This document shows, one piece after another, positions 51,802 to 60,941 of a DNA stretch of 64,000 nucleotides. The DNA comes from Bacteroidia bacterium (GTDB lineage Bacteria; Bacteroidota; Bacteroidia; J057), in the NCBI GenBank assembly GCA_041391665.1, contig JAWKNO010000003.1, forward strand, positions 186,001 to 250,000. The letters are read 5' to 3'. Every line of letters starts with the position of its first letter. Positions within the stretch are counted from its first letter, which is position 1. The notes under the pieces are model-generated. The model made no database searches. It saw only the letters and a program-made list of their open reading frames with translations, and was not told the DNA's origin. The position numbers and the translations under genes are program-made.

Positions 51802-52377
51802 ATGAGCTTTATTCGTTTTTTCAGTATATGTATTCTGATCTTTGTGGAAATGGCCGGTATTCCGACCATTTCCGCCCAGACAGAACTCAAACCTGTGGAA
51901 GATCAGAACATCCTCACCACCCTGCTGGGAGAAAGCAAAATCGCCAAAGTAACCCTCCTCGCCCAGGGCGAGCGGAATATGACTGTCAGCGTTACCTACA
52001 AAAACCTTCCCGCAGGAAAAAAGTACTCGGTGAAAGGTGTCGTACTCAACCGCGTAAAAAGACCCGTCCCAGATATCCCGGAAGTAAAAGAATCTATATC
52101 CGGAACCGCGGGTTCGGCCGATCTGACATTCAATTTTTCCCCAACCAAAAACTACACCCTTACGAATATTGAGTCTTCCTTTATCATGATCTCCCTGATA
52201 CCCGAAGACAAAAGCGGAGCAGGAAATGCGCTAAACGAAATTTTGGGGAGCGCAACCGTAACGGGTGAGGATTATATGTACAATCTCGTCAAACAATGGC
52301 GGGTAGGAGGAAGTGCGGCCATGACTGTTAACGTCAAATTAACTCCCTATAAAAAAGCCGCCTACATTCAACCCTAA
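51802..52377 (+). CDS. Small secreted protein after the double protease
   Basis: 191 aa. Signal peptide 1-25 (cut after I-S-A-Q). The mature part is a beta-sandwich-like domain (strands around V-T-L-L-A-Q-G, M-T-V-S-V-T-Y, A-D-L-T-F-N-F). No family recognised. It starts 9 bp after the double-protease stop and is followed after 11 bp by paralogue H; inhibitor or adaptor roles are possible but unsupported. Confidence 0.72.
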   Translation: MSFIRFFSICILIFVEMAGIPTISAQTELKPVEDQNILTTLLGESKIAKVTLLAQGERNMTVSVTYKNLPAGKKYSVKGVVLNRVKRPVPDIPEVKESISGTAGSADLTFNFSPTKNYTLTNIESSFIMISLIPEDKSGAGNALNEILGSATVTGEDYMYNLVKQWRVGGSAAMTVNVKLTPYKKAAYIQP

Positions 52378-52388
52378 ACAAAACCACG

Positions 52389-53828
52389 ATGAAGAGAATC
52401 ATCCTTCTGAATATTGCACTGTTATTTACATTAAACTTTTCACAAACAGCTAAAGCTCAGGAAAGAAGCAATGTTATCAGGTTTGCCAAACCGGATACCG
52501 CTTCTGTTGCCAAACCAAAGGAGGAAGATGAAGATAAGGAAAGACAGGGGCCCGCAAATCTCCCCTTTGAAATCCTCAACCAGATCAGTGCGGACCATGA
52601 GTTTGAGTCCAACAATGGGATCCTGAATATTTTCCGGAAAGTTTACCGCGATGCCAATCCGCTTTCCGGATACTATTATTATCTACCTGCTGAATACAAC
52701 CTCAACTGGCGGCAGGACAGAGGAGGCGAATATGCTTTTTATGTAACCTTCAAAGCAGCCACCGGCTCCGGCCGGGGAGAAGCGGTCGTCACGGCAGAGC
52801 TCAAACCTAACATCACACGAAAGGATATTGATATCGCCAAAGAGCTACTTATGCAGGACATTAAAAATGACCCTGTCGCCAAAATGCACCCGGTCAGCAA
52901 CCTCGTATCCATGCCCCTGGCCTCTCCTCCCAAAATCAGCTTCGCCCAAATCCAAAACTACGGCGTAAATCCGGCAGATATTATTGTACGCACCCCTACA
53001 GACTTCCTTGATCCGATTGTAATCAGTTGGAAAATGGAAAGGGTGGATGATTTGTTGCTGGCTTTATTTAACAATGTAGGCCTCAACGGAAACCTAACTC
53101 TCGAACCTGACGGAGAGGGAATGCCGGCCATTGAAATTCCTATCAACCTGAAAATCGATGACCCCAAAACGTACGGAAAATTTGAAATGGAAGGCAGCTC
53201 CTGGCGTACCAATGGCTGGCAAAATGCTACCGACTATCCGGTAGTGATGAAAAACCTCCATGTACTGCGCCTGAAAAATACCGGCGGCACACTCCAGTCC
53301 AATATCTATACCTGGCGAATGGGGAATGCCGAAGTGCCAGAAAAGGCTTCGGCCAAATTTGACACCAACCTCGTTCCGGCATGGCTGGACAATGACCCTA
53401 CCATTAAAAGAATATGGATCGAATACGCGGTACAGCCCTGTCAATCCTGCAATCAGGCAGTCAGAGACAAAATTCTCGGCGGAGTAAGCAGCAACCAGAT
53501 CAATGCTATTGACATTACCACCCTGAGTCCGCTCAGTTTTTCCGGCGCCAAGATGATGCGGATTCGCATTCGCTCTCATCAGGCCGACCCCAGCGGATTG
53601 TCAAAAGTAGATTTGCCGACCATTACTATTTCGCAGGACTTTGCCACAGCCTCTGGCGGACAATTATTCATTGACCAGGGACAAAAACCCGATTACGAGT
53701 ATCTGATTACACTTTATATGTCTGATGGAACCAAATATGAGTCCGACAACTGGCAAAAAAGCAGCGATCTCGAAATTGTGATTGGAGAAAAACAGATCCG
53801 TGATCAGATTAGTCACTTCAGAAATTAA
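52389..53828 (+). CDS. Secreted paralogue H (second array family)
   Basis: 479 aa. Signal peptide to K-A-Q (~24). Conserved with the C-terminal half of I (below): F-R-K-V-Y-R-D-A-N-P (~79), Y-Y-Y-L-P-A-E-Y (~92), G-R-G-E-A-V-V-T-A-E-L, F-L-D-P-I-V-I-S-W-K-M (~213), V-D-D-L-L, D-P-K-T-Y-G-K-F and a Cys pair C-Q-S-C (~350). The Y-Y-Y-L-P element and general strand order recall A-G, so this is probably a distant branch. Function unknown. A short intergenic hairpin separates it from I. Confidence 0.83.
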   Translation: MKRIILLNIALLFTLNFSQTAKAQERSNVIRFAKPDTASVAKPKEEDEDKERQGPANLPFEILNQISADHEFESNNGILNIFRKVYRDANPLSGYYYYLPAEYNLNWRQDRGGEYAFYVTFKAATGSGRGEAVVTAELKPNITRKDIDIAKELLMQDIKNDPVAKMHPVSNLVSMPLASPPKISFAQIQNYGVNPADIIVRTPTDFLDPIVISWKMERVDDLLLALFNNVGLNGNLTLEPDGEGMPAIEIPINLKIDDPKTYGKFEMEGSSWRTNGWQNATDYPVVMKNLHVLRLKNTGGTLQSNIYTWRMGNAEVPEKASAKFDTNLVPAWLDNDPTIKRIWIEYAVQPCQSCNQAVRDKILGGVSSNQINAIDITTLSPLSFSGAKMMRIRIRSHQADPSGLSKVDLPTITISQDFATASGGQLFIDQGQKPDYEYLITLYMSDGTKYESDNWQKSSDLEIVIGEKQIRDQISHFRN

Positions 53829-53836
53829 ACCCTGAC

Positions 53837-53852
53837 GGCGAAATCATTCGCC
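53837..53852. other. Short intergenic hairpin between H and I
   Basis: GGCGAA (53837-53842) and TTCGCC (53847-53852) around a 4-base loop, nine bases after the H stop. No strong T-run, so probably a mRNA-processing or stability element. Confidence 0.4.
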
Positions 53853-53865
53853 AGAATTATTTATT

Positions 53866-56253
53866 ATGAATCGTATCCCACACATTCTAGCTCTGCTTCT
53901 GATTCTGAGTATTAACTTTCTTTCTGCTCAGGTCGCTTTTACCCACAAAGCGGAACCCGCCAATACTGCGGGACACATTACCACCATTGACAATGCCGCT
54001 ACCAACGGAAAACCCGGTATGGTACTGATTGTACAACAAATGTACGGGGTCTATAATACTCATGAGGTAGGCGTTTGGTATAGCGACGGAAAGTGGAAAA
54101 TATTTAATGAGGACCTTAAACCGATGCCGGTAAATGCGCAGTTTCAGATTCTGGCGGTAGACCCGGGTCAGTATAAAAGAGCCTTTGTACACACTGCAAA
54201 TGCGTCAAATACACGGGGACATATCACCTATCTGAACCATTCGCTCACCGATAATCAGCCGGGAGAAATGGTTTTTGTAACCCAGCGTTTTGGCAAGTAC
54301 AATACCAGTCCGGTCAGTGTATGGTACACCGCGGGAAAATGGACTATTTTCAATGAAAGTCGCCAGCCTATCCCCGAAAACACTCTGTTTAATGTCGTTG
54401 TGCTCAAAGCCGGGGAAGTAGAGGGTGCAGGCAACTACAAGGGAAATACCTTTTTGCACACCGCAACCACCGCCACCAAAGGCGCTGGTTCTTCAAGCTA
54501 TATCTCCTATATAAAAGACAGCCGGCTGGATGGCAAAAACAATGCGTTTGTATTTACCACCGGAAACTACTTAAGCGCTTACAATACGCATACAACCGGC
54601 ACCTGGTATAGCGCACCCAACTGGACCGTGTTTAATATGGACAGAACCGATATCCCGGCCAATTACAGGGTAAATGTGCTTTCATTGGAATATAATGGCC
54701 GAATGGCTATGATGACAACTCCGGGGGTTTTCACTACGCCTCAGGTCGTAACCACAAGACCCACTACAGGAAATACAACTCCGGTCAGAACCGATCCCCC
54801 TGTAAGGGATGCCGCTGTGATTACAAATCCCGTACGCGCGGCGGCCATTGACCCCCAAATCTACAACAATGCCGTACTCGAAAATATCAGAACCCAGCCG
54901 GGGAGATGGGTAGTGGCGCCGTATGGCAAACCTTCCACTCCCGCAGATCCGACTCCGGGCACCCCGCCTTCCACGGAAGTGCAAGGGCCGAATGTCAAAC
55001 TCGGCAAAGAATTACAAGATTTGCTGGGCGACCCAATGCTCAGGCCCTTTGTCGATAAACTGAATATTTTCAGGGAAGTTTATGGCGATATGAATCCCAA
55101 TGCAGGATTTTTCTACTATCTGCCTGCTTCCTATACCCTCAACTGGAACCGGGAAAATGGAGAATATTCATTTTTTGTCTATTACCTTTCTGCTGACAAT
55201 AGCGGCAGAGGCAATGTGATTGTTACGGCCGAACTCACACCCAACATCAGTGAGCAGGATATCGAACTGGCAGAAGCCCTCCTGACCAAAAAACTCCGCA
55301 AAGACATCAAACTTTATCCGATGCCATTGCGAAATACGCCTGCTGTTTCATTTGGCAACAGCCTCACCCTTTTTGATGTGGATCCGGCCAGTCTGAGCAC
55401 CAATATTCCCTCAGACTTTCTCCAGCCGATTGTCGTGACCTGGAAAATGAATCAGCGTGTAGATGATCTGCTGGGGTATATGATGTCGCGCAATCAGGTA
55501 GCAGGGAATATGGCATTCGAACCATTTTCCGAAGAAGAAAAAGTTTTTAGCGTGCCGGTACAGCTCAAACTCAATGATGCCAAAACCTACGGAAAACTGG
55601 AGTATCCCAATGCAGGCAGTCTGCTCAATGGATTTACCAATCCGCTGGACTACCCCATTATCCTGACAAGCATTGCGGTAATGCGTGAAACGGGTGGAGT
55701 CGCAACCGTCGAGAATGTCCTGCTCAATAATTACCAGGTAAATCCACAACAGATATTCTCCGGATTTACTACCGAAGAAAAAAACAAAGTGATGAACGGT
55801 GCACTTATCACAAAACTCTGGATCAACTATACGATTAAAGCCGAATGTGAAGACTGTAACCGGACGATTCAAAACAAAATTCTGGGCGGAACCAGCAACA
55901 GCCGGGTACAGAAGATTGAAGTAGAAGTTTTGACACCCCTGGCCTACTCCGGAGCACAGAGTCTAAAACTCCTGATCCGTTCCCGCCAGGGAGATCCCAA
56001 CGGCGAGGAAGAAGTGATGTTGCCCATTGTAACTATTTCGCAGGATGGACAGACCATCAAAGGCGGTGAACTTATGGTATCCGAAGGCGATAACCCCGAA
56101 TACAGTTACCAACTGGTCATGGTCAAGCCAGACGGAGATGTACAGACGAGCGAATGGAAAAACAGCAGTGAACTATTTATGGTCATCGGCGAGCGAACCA
56201 TTAAAGACCTGTTTGAAGCAGAATCCCCTGCCCCATCGGGCGGAAATGAATAA
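53866..56253 (+). CDS. Secreted paralogue I, three N-terminal repeats fused to the H-type domain
   Basis: 795 aa. Signal peptide to S-A-Q (~22). Residues ~25-280 hold three tandem ~85-residue repeats with F-x-H, a G-H-I-T or Y-I-S-Y strand, then G-V-W-Y or G-T-W-Y followed by W-x-I/V-F-N (for example G-V-W-Y-S-D-G-K-W-K-I-F-N); I believe this unit is catalogued as DUF7452 but am not certain. A Thr/Pro-rich linker (~285-375) follows. Residues ~395-790 match H throughout, including the Cys pair C-E-D-C (~664). So H and I are duplicates, I having gained the repeats. Possibly surface adhesion. Confidence 0.83.
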   Translation: MNRIPHILALLLILSINFLSAQVAFTHKAEPANTAGHITTIDNAATNGKPGMVLIVQQMYGVYNTHEVGVWYSDGKWKIFNEDLKPMPVNAQFQILAVDPGQYKRAFVHTANASNTRGHITYLNHSLTDNQPGEMVFVTQRFGKYNTSPVSVWYTAGKWTIFNESRQPIPENTLFNVVVLKAGEVEGAGNYKGNTFLHTATTATKGAGSSSYISYIKDSRLDGKNNAFVFTTGNYLSAYNTHTTGTWYSAPNWTVFNMDRTDIPANYRVNVLSLEYNGRMAMMTTPGVFTTPQVVTTRPTTGNTTPVRTDPPVRDAAVITNPVRAAAIDPQIYNNAVLENIRTQPGRWVVAPYGKPSTPADPTPGTPPSTEVQGPNVKLGKELQDLLGDPMLRPFVDKLNIFREVYGDMNPNAGFFYYLPASYTLNWNRENGEYSFFVYYLSADNSGRGNVIVTAELTPNISEQDIELAEALLTKKLRKDIKLYPMPLRNTPAVSFGNSLTLFDVDPASLSTNIPSDFLQPIVVTWKMNQRVDDLLGYMMSRNQVAGNMAFEPFSEEEKVFSVPVQLKLNDAKTYGKLEYPNAGSLLNGFTNPLDYPIILTSIAVMRETGGVATVENVLLNNYQVNPQQIFSGFTTEEKNKVMNGALITKLWINYTIKAECEDCNRTIQNKILGGTSNSRVQKIEVEVLTPLAYSGAQSLKLLIRSRQGDPNGEEEVMLPIVTISQDGQTIKGGELMVSEGDNPEYSYQLVMVKPDGDVQTSEWKNSSELFMVIGERTIKDLFEAESPAPSGGNE

Positions 56254-56272
56254 ATTTTAGCGTGAACGCGTG

Positions 56273-56294
56273 GTCATCTTTTTTTTAAGATGAC
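56273..56294. other. Perfect inverted repeat between I and the PKD lipoprotein
   Basis: GTCATCTT (56273-56280), a loop of six T, AAGATGAC (56287-56294). It lies 34 bp before the next ATG and could be an operator or mRNA hairpin. Confidence 0.45.
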
Positions 56295-56328
56295 GTCAAA
56301 TAATCATGATTTTCCCGGATGAATCCGG

Positions 56329-57807
56329 ATGTACCCCAAAATATTTAGCGTTATGATCTTTTTCCAAAAACCTTTTCCCATGGGTGTGGCAATGATGATT
56401 ATCATTGCCTTAGCCATGCCTTTTATTGCTTGTAATCTTGAAAAAGTTGATCCTTTGGCCCCACAGGCTGCCTTCACCGTTGCCAATGACGGTTGTAAAT
56501 CCCCCTGTACCGTTTCATTCACCAATACCTCCCAAAATGCAGATTCCTATTTATGGGATTTTGGAGACGGAGCCACTTCGACGGCAGATAACCCTACCCA
56601 CCAATATACCACAGCCGGAACTTATACCGTAACCTTAACCGCAACCGGAGCGGGAGGAGATCCAGACCAGGCAGAAGAAATGGTTTCCGTTTTACCGGGT
56701 ACGTTTAATATAAAACTCGGTAATACAGGCCGTACAGATATAGCATTTGCCGCGCTGGCCAGCGACGAGGCACTGTACGTCGCAGGGTATGAGCGAAGTG
56801 TCGCTGATATCAATGAAATTGTGGTTTACAAACTGGATTTCGAAGGCAATGTTCTGGGAAAAGCAGAATTAAACAATACCGTTTCCTGCTATGGCGAAGA
56901 CGCCGGGTCACTGGCATTTGCATCCAATGGAGACCTGATTCTGATGGTAGGTATGATCGGTTACGATGTACTCGTTTCGCGTATCAGCACCAGTTCGATG
57001 ACACCAGTCAATACCAAAAAATTCAACGGAATTGACCCACGCTCGGTGACCGTTGCTTCCAATGGCGATATTATCATTGCCGGGCAAAACCTGTCATCAA
57101 CCTTCAATGGAGGGGTTATCACCCTGGATTATGCCGGCAGGCTGCTGCGTCTCAACAGCAACCTCGACTCGCTCTGGATGCGGCCATTTTTTGATAATCA
57201 GGAAGGGACCTTAAACACCGTAGTACAGACCTCAAACTTTCAGCTATTGACAGTTGGAAGTGTCATACCGATCGGAGGCGGAGCCCGAAACGGAATCATC
57301 TTTACAGCAAACAGTACAGGAACCTCGGTATCAAAGTCGCTGGAGTTGGGAGATGTCCCCTCCACAGAAACCGCAAGAGATGTATTGATCAAAAGCAATG
57401 GGGATATTATTGTCGCCGGTTATACCAGCACTAATAGCACAGATTACAACCCCTATTTTGTGAAGTTAAACGCAACACTGACCTTACTAAGCAGTAAATC
57501 CAATTATAGCCAGCTATCCGCCACCAACGAGTTGATTTTCGATATGGAAGAAACCGCCGATGGCGGGTACGTAGTCGCAGGATACTCCTGGGTAAACGGC
57601 CTGGAGGCAGACCTGTTTCTGATGAAAGTTGACCAAAGCTTCAACTATCAGTGGCACAAAACCTTTGGCGGAGAGTTTCGGGACTATGGCTACGAAGTAG
57701 AAACCCTTCCCGACGGAGGCATTGTCATTGTTGGCTATACCCGGCTCAATGAAAGCGATACGGATATGATCATTATCAAAACAGACGCAAACGGAAACGT
57801 AGATTAA
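56329..57807 (+). CDS. PKD-domain beta-propeller lipoprotein 1
   Basis: 492 aa; a start at 56380 (M-G-V-A-M-M-I-I-I) gives a shorter, cleaner signal peptide. Lipobox F-I-A-C, then the post-cysteine motif N-L-E-K-V-D-P. A PKD domain (~45-125) shows W-D-F-G-D-G and H-Q-Y-T-T-A-G-T-Y; it starts with a Cys pair (N-D-G-C-K-S-P-C). The rest (~130-490) is a propeller of repeats ending in T-D-A-N-G-N. Anchored lipoprotein, probably for protein or glycan binding. First of three lipoproteins sharing the C-x-L-E-x-x-x-P tether. Confidence 0.87.
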   Translation: MYPKIFSVMIFFQKPFPMGVAMMIIIALAMPFIACNLEKVDPLAPQAAFTVANDGCKSPCTVSFTNTSQNADSYLWDFGDGATSTADNPTHQYTTAGTYTVTLTATGAGGDPDQAEEMVSVLPGTFNIKLGNTGRTDIAFAALASDEALYVAGYERSVADINEIVVYKLDFEGNVLGKAELNNTVSCYGEDAGSLAFASNGDLILMVGMIGYDVLVSRISTSSMTPVNTKKFNGIDPRSVTVASNGDIIIAGQNLSSTFNGGVITLDYAGRLLRLNSNLDSLWMRPFFDNQEGTLNTVVQTSNFQLLTVGSVIPIGGGARNGIIFTANSTGTSVSKSLELGDVPSTETARDVLIKSNGDIIVAGYTSTNSTDYNPYFVKLNATLTLLSSKSNYSQLSATNELIFDMEETADGGYVVAGYSWVNGLEADLFLMKVDQSFNYQWHKTFGGEFRDYGYEVETLPDGGIVIVGYTRLNESDTDMIIIKTDANGNVD

Positions 57808-57829
57808 CCCAAACCAACACCTTACTCCT

Positions 57830-59434
57830 ATGTATAAATCTTCCAGCTTCTTCCTGTTATCCCTAATCGCCCTTTCGTTTTTGTTTAATGCCTGTGATTT
57901 GGAAAAAATTGATCCTGAAATACCGTCAGGCTCAGCTATCAAAATCACTTCCATCAACCCTACCCACGGGCAAAAAGGCGAAGTCATCACCATCACCGGA
58001 GAAGATTTCGGAACTGTCGCCGCAGAGGTGACCGTAACTTTTGCTACGGGCATTTCTGCAACTATTCAGGAAATTTCAGATACCCAGATAAAAGTGGCTG
58101 TACCCCAGGGCGCAGACAATGGCGTCATCAGTATCACCCGGGGAAGTGGATCGGCAAATAGTCCGGCATTTACCTATGACAAACCTACCCTTGTCAGTTT
58201 TCTCCCCACATCCGGCAAAAAAGGCGATGTGGTCACGATTCAGGGAACCAATTTTGGGGTGGATTCGACAGAGATTGTCGTCACAATTAATGGCAAAGCC
58301 GCGCATTTTTCGGCAAACCCGACAGACAACAGCCTTAAGGTTATTGTCCCCCCCAAAGCCGGGACCGGGGCTGTTTCGGTTACTGTAAGCGGGTATGATG
58401 CGACAGGAGGAAGCGGGAACTTTTCCTATTTGCTTTCCGGCACAGTAACCACCTTTGCAGGATCAGGAACTTATGGTTTCCTCGATGGCCCGGGAAATAC
58501 CGCAAGGTTTGCCTTTCCCTATGGCATTGCGGTTGATGCTTCGGGAAATGTATTTGTAGGCGAACTGGACAACCACAGACTCAGAAAAATCACTCCATCA
58601 GGATTTGTATCCACCTTTGCAGGCAGCGCTACCGGCGGATTTACCAATGGTGTAGGAACGGCGGCCACATTTGGCGCTTTGGCTGGACTGGCTTTTGACA
58701 ATAACGGAAATCTCATTATCGCAGACTTTGGCAATCACGCCATACGGATGTCTGACCCCAATGCAAATATCACAACACTCGCCGGGGGCGGAGGTACAGG
58801 TGGCTCCAATGCAAACGGGTATGTTGACAATTTTGGATCAGGTGCCCGGTTTAGCTATCCTACCGGCGTTGCAGTAGATGCCAACAATAATGTGCTGGTA
58901 GCTGACCGTTCCAACCATGCAATCCGGATGATTACCCCCGCATCCTTTGTTTCAACTTTCGCAGGTAAAGGAACCGAGTTTGGAGATGTGGACGGCCCAA
59001 GGCTTAATTCGCGGTTTTTTGTTCCTGAAGATATTGCCGTAGATGCCGAAGGAAATATCTATGTCAGCGACGCAGGCAACCACAAAATCAAAAAAATCAA
59101 AACCGACGGATCCGTCATCACGCTTGCAGGAAATGGCGTAAGTGGAAATATCAGCGGGCCGGGTACGACTGCACAGTTTAATACACCCGTAGGAATAGAC
59201 ATTGATGCAAGCGGGAATATATTTGTTGCCGACCGGTTTAACAACAAAGTCAGAGTAGTCATGCCCAATGGGTTTACCTACGACCTGGCAGGAGATGGAA
59301 CTTTCGGCTACCAGGATGGCCCCGGTGCTACCGCAAAAATCGCCGAACCCTTCGGGCTGGCCCTTGATGCAGATGGCAATGTCTATATTGCCTGCTACAG
59401 CAACGATAATATCCGAAAAATTACGGTCGAGTAG
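57830..59434 (+). CDS. IPT/TIG + NHL-repeat lipoprotein
   Basis: 534 aa. Lipobox F-N-A-C (Cys22), followed by D-L-E-K-I-D-P, the same tether motif as the two PKD lipoproteins. Two IPT/TIG domains (~35-120 and ~122-205: I-T-S-I-N-P-T-H-G-Q-K-G, then F-L-P-T-S-G-K-K-G), then six or so NHL repeats (~210-534: V-A-V-D-A-N-N-N-V, I-D-I-D-A-S-G-N-I-F-V-A-D and similar), an NHL six-bladed propeller. Such proteins act as surface scaffolds or binding platforms. It starts 22 bp after the first PKD gene. Confidence 0.9.
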   Translation: MYKSSSFFLLSLIALSFLFNACDLEKIDPEIPSGSAIKITSINPTHGQKGEVITITGEDFGTVAAEVTVTFATGISATIQEISDTQIKVAVPQGADNGVISITRGSGSANSPAFTYDKPTLVSFLPTSGKKGDVVTIQGTNFGVDSTEIVVTINGKAAHFSANPTDNSLKVIVPPKAGTGAVSVTVSGYDATGGSGNFSYLLSGTVTTFAGSGTYGFLDGPGNTARFAFPYGIAVDASGNVFVGELDNHRLRKITPSGFVSTFAGSATGGFTNGVGTAATFGALAGLAFDNNGNLIIADFGNHAIRMSDPNANITTLAGGGGTGGSNANGYVDNFGSGARFSYPTGVAVDANNNVLVADRSNHAIRMITPASFVSTFAGKGTEFGDVDGPRLNSRFFVPEDIAVDAEGNIYVSDAGNHKIKKIKTDGSVITLAGNGVSGNISGPGTTAQFNTPVGIDIDASGNIFVADRFNNKVRVVMPNGFTYDLAGDGTFGYQDGPGATAKIAEPFGLALDADGNVYIACYSNDNIRKITVE

Positions 59435-59473
59435 TTTCGCTCATTTATCCCCATACAAAATCCCCCTACTTCC

Positions 59474-60883
59474 ATGCGTGTATATCCTGTACTCTCTGCA
59501 CTGATGATCACCGGCATTCTGGTTACAATCAGTTGTAATCTGGAAGAAGTAAACCCCGTAACTCCACCGGAGGCAAAGTTTACCATAACCAATGATGGAT
59601 GTTACTTCCCGTGTACCGTTACCTTCACCAACCAGTCCACCAATGCCACCGGTTACCAGTGGGATTTTGGAGATGGGAAAACCTCCACAGAGGATAACCC
59701 TTCGCATGAGTACAAGACAAGCGGAACATTTACCGTCAAACTCAAAGCACTGGGAGATGCTGCTACCGAAGATCAGATCTCATCAACCGTTACCATTCAA
59801 AAGCCGGTAACCTTTTCCACCTTCTTTGGCAATCTCAATGACATAGAGGAAAACGGAAATGACGTAATTGAACTGGAGGAAGGCGGCTATGTCGTCGTAG
59901 GGCATCAGGAACAGGCACCTAATACTGATAATGACGGGTATATCGTCAGGTTTGATGCCAATGGACAAATGATGTGGAATACACACGTAGGTGGAAGCAG
60001 TTATGATGTTTTTAACGGCATAGTACGTGCGCCCGACGGAGGCTTTATGGTGGTAGGAACGACCTACAGCTTTGGGGCAGGAGGAAGCGATATGTATATC
60101 TGTAAATTTAACTCAAATGGCACACACCAGTTTACGAAAACCTACGGAGGTACAGAATACGACTATGGAAACGGCATTATCGCTGTAAACAATGGCTATG
60201 TGATGGTGGGAGCCATACCAGACGTAAATTTTAACCAGGATGTGTTTCTCGTAAAAACTGACCTGAATGGAAATCTGGTCTGGCAAAAATTCCTGGATGG
60301 TGGCAATTATGAATCAGGCAGCAAAATTATTCAAACAGTTGACGGAGGGTTTGCAATTATAGGGTTCAGCTCCGCAGGCAATAACACTGATATGCTGTTG
60401 ATAAAAACCAATTCTAACGGGGACAAAATATTTGAAAAACTTTATGGCGGAAGTGAATACGAGACTGCCAATGGAATAGTCGAATATCCCGGCGGAGGAT
60501 TTGTGATTGCCGGAGCTACGGCCAGCTTCGGGCTGGGAGATCAGGATGGCTATATTGTACGGACAGATGCCAGCGGAAATGAACTATGGTCATCCCCTTA
60601 CGGCGTGGACAGTTATGACTGGTTTAACAGTATCGCTATTGCGCCTGACGGAGGGTTGGTGGCCTGCGGTACAGGCACACAAAGCCTGCTGGTTTATCTG
60701 CTGAAGATTGACCCTTCTTCAGGCACAAAAGTCTGGGAGCGGTACTTTGACCCCTATTACGCTACTTCCCTCAAAGCTACACGAGACAATGGTTTTATTA
60801 TTACCGGTGCCCGCAACAACCCAGTCGATGGAGAAGAAGATGTATATCTGATCAAAACCGATGCGGAAGGAAATGTAAATTAA
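59474..60883 (+). CDS. PKD-domain beta-propeller lipoprotein 2
   Basis: 469 aa. Lipobox T-I-S-C (Cys21), tether N-L-E-E-V-N-P. The PKD domain (~35-115) starts with the same Cys pair (N-D-G-C-Y-F-P-C) and has W-D-F-G-D-G. The propeller (~118-469) consists of repeats of D-G-G-F or D-G-G-Y then V-x-G, as in lipoprotein 1, ending in T-D-A-E-G-N-V-N. Clearly a paralogue of 56329-57807, separated from it by the NHL lipoprotein. Confidence 0.87.
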   Translation: MRVYPVLSALMITGILVTISCNLEEVNPVTPPEAKFTITNDGCYFPCTVTFTNQSTNATGYQWDFGDGKTSTEDNPSHEYKTSGTFTVKLKALGDAATEDQISSTVTIQKPVTFSTFFGNLNDIEENGNDVIELEEGGYVVVGHQEQAPNTDNDGYIVRFDANGQMMWNTHVGGSSYDVFNGIVRAPDGGFMVVGTTYSFGAGGSDMYICKFNSNGTHQFTKTYGGTEYDYGNGIIAVNNGYVMVGAIPDVNFNQDVFLVKTDLNGNLVWQKFLDGGNYESGSKIIQTVDGGFAIIGFSSAGNNTDMLLIKTNSNGDKIFEKLYGGSEYETANGIVEYPGGGFVIAGATASFGLGDQDGYIVRTDASGNELWSSPYGVDSYDWFNSIAIAPDGGLVACGTGTQSLLVYLLKIDPSSGTKVWERYFDPYYATSLKATRDNGFIITGARNNPVDGEEDVYLIKTDAEGNVN

Positions 60884-60941
60884 GGGTCAGTTTTTCGCAG
60901 CTTTTTCGTCTTATGATTACAGGAACCGAATCACTTACGCA

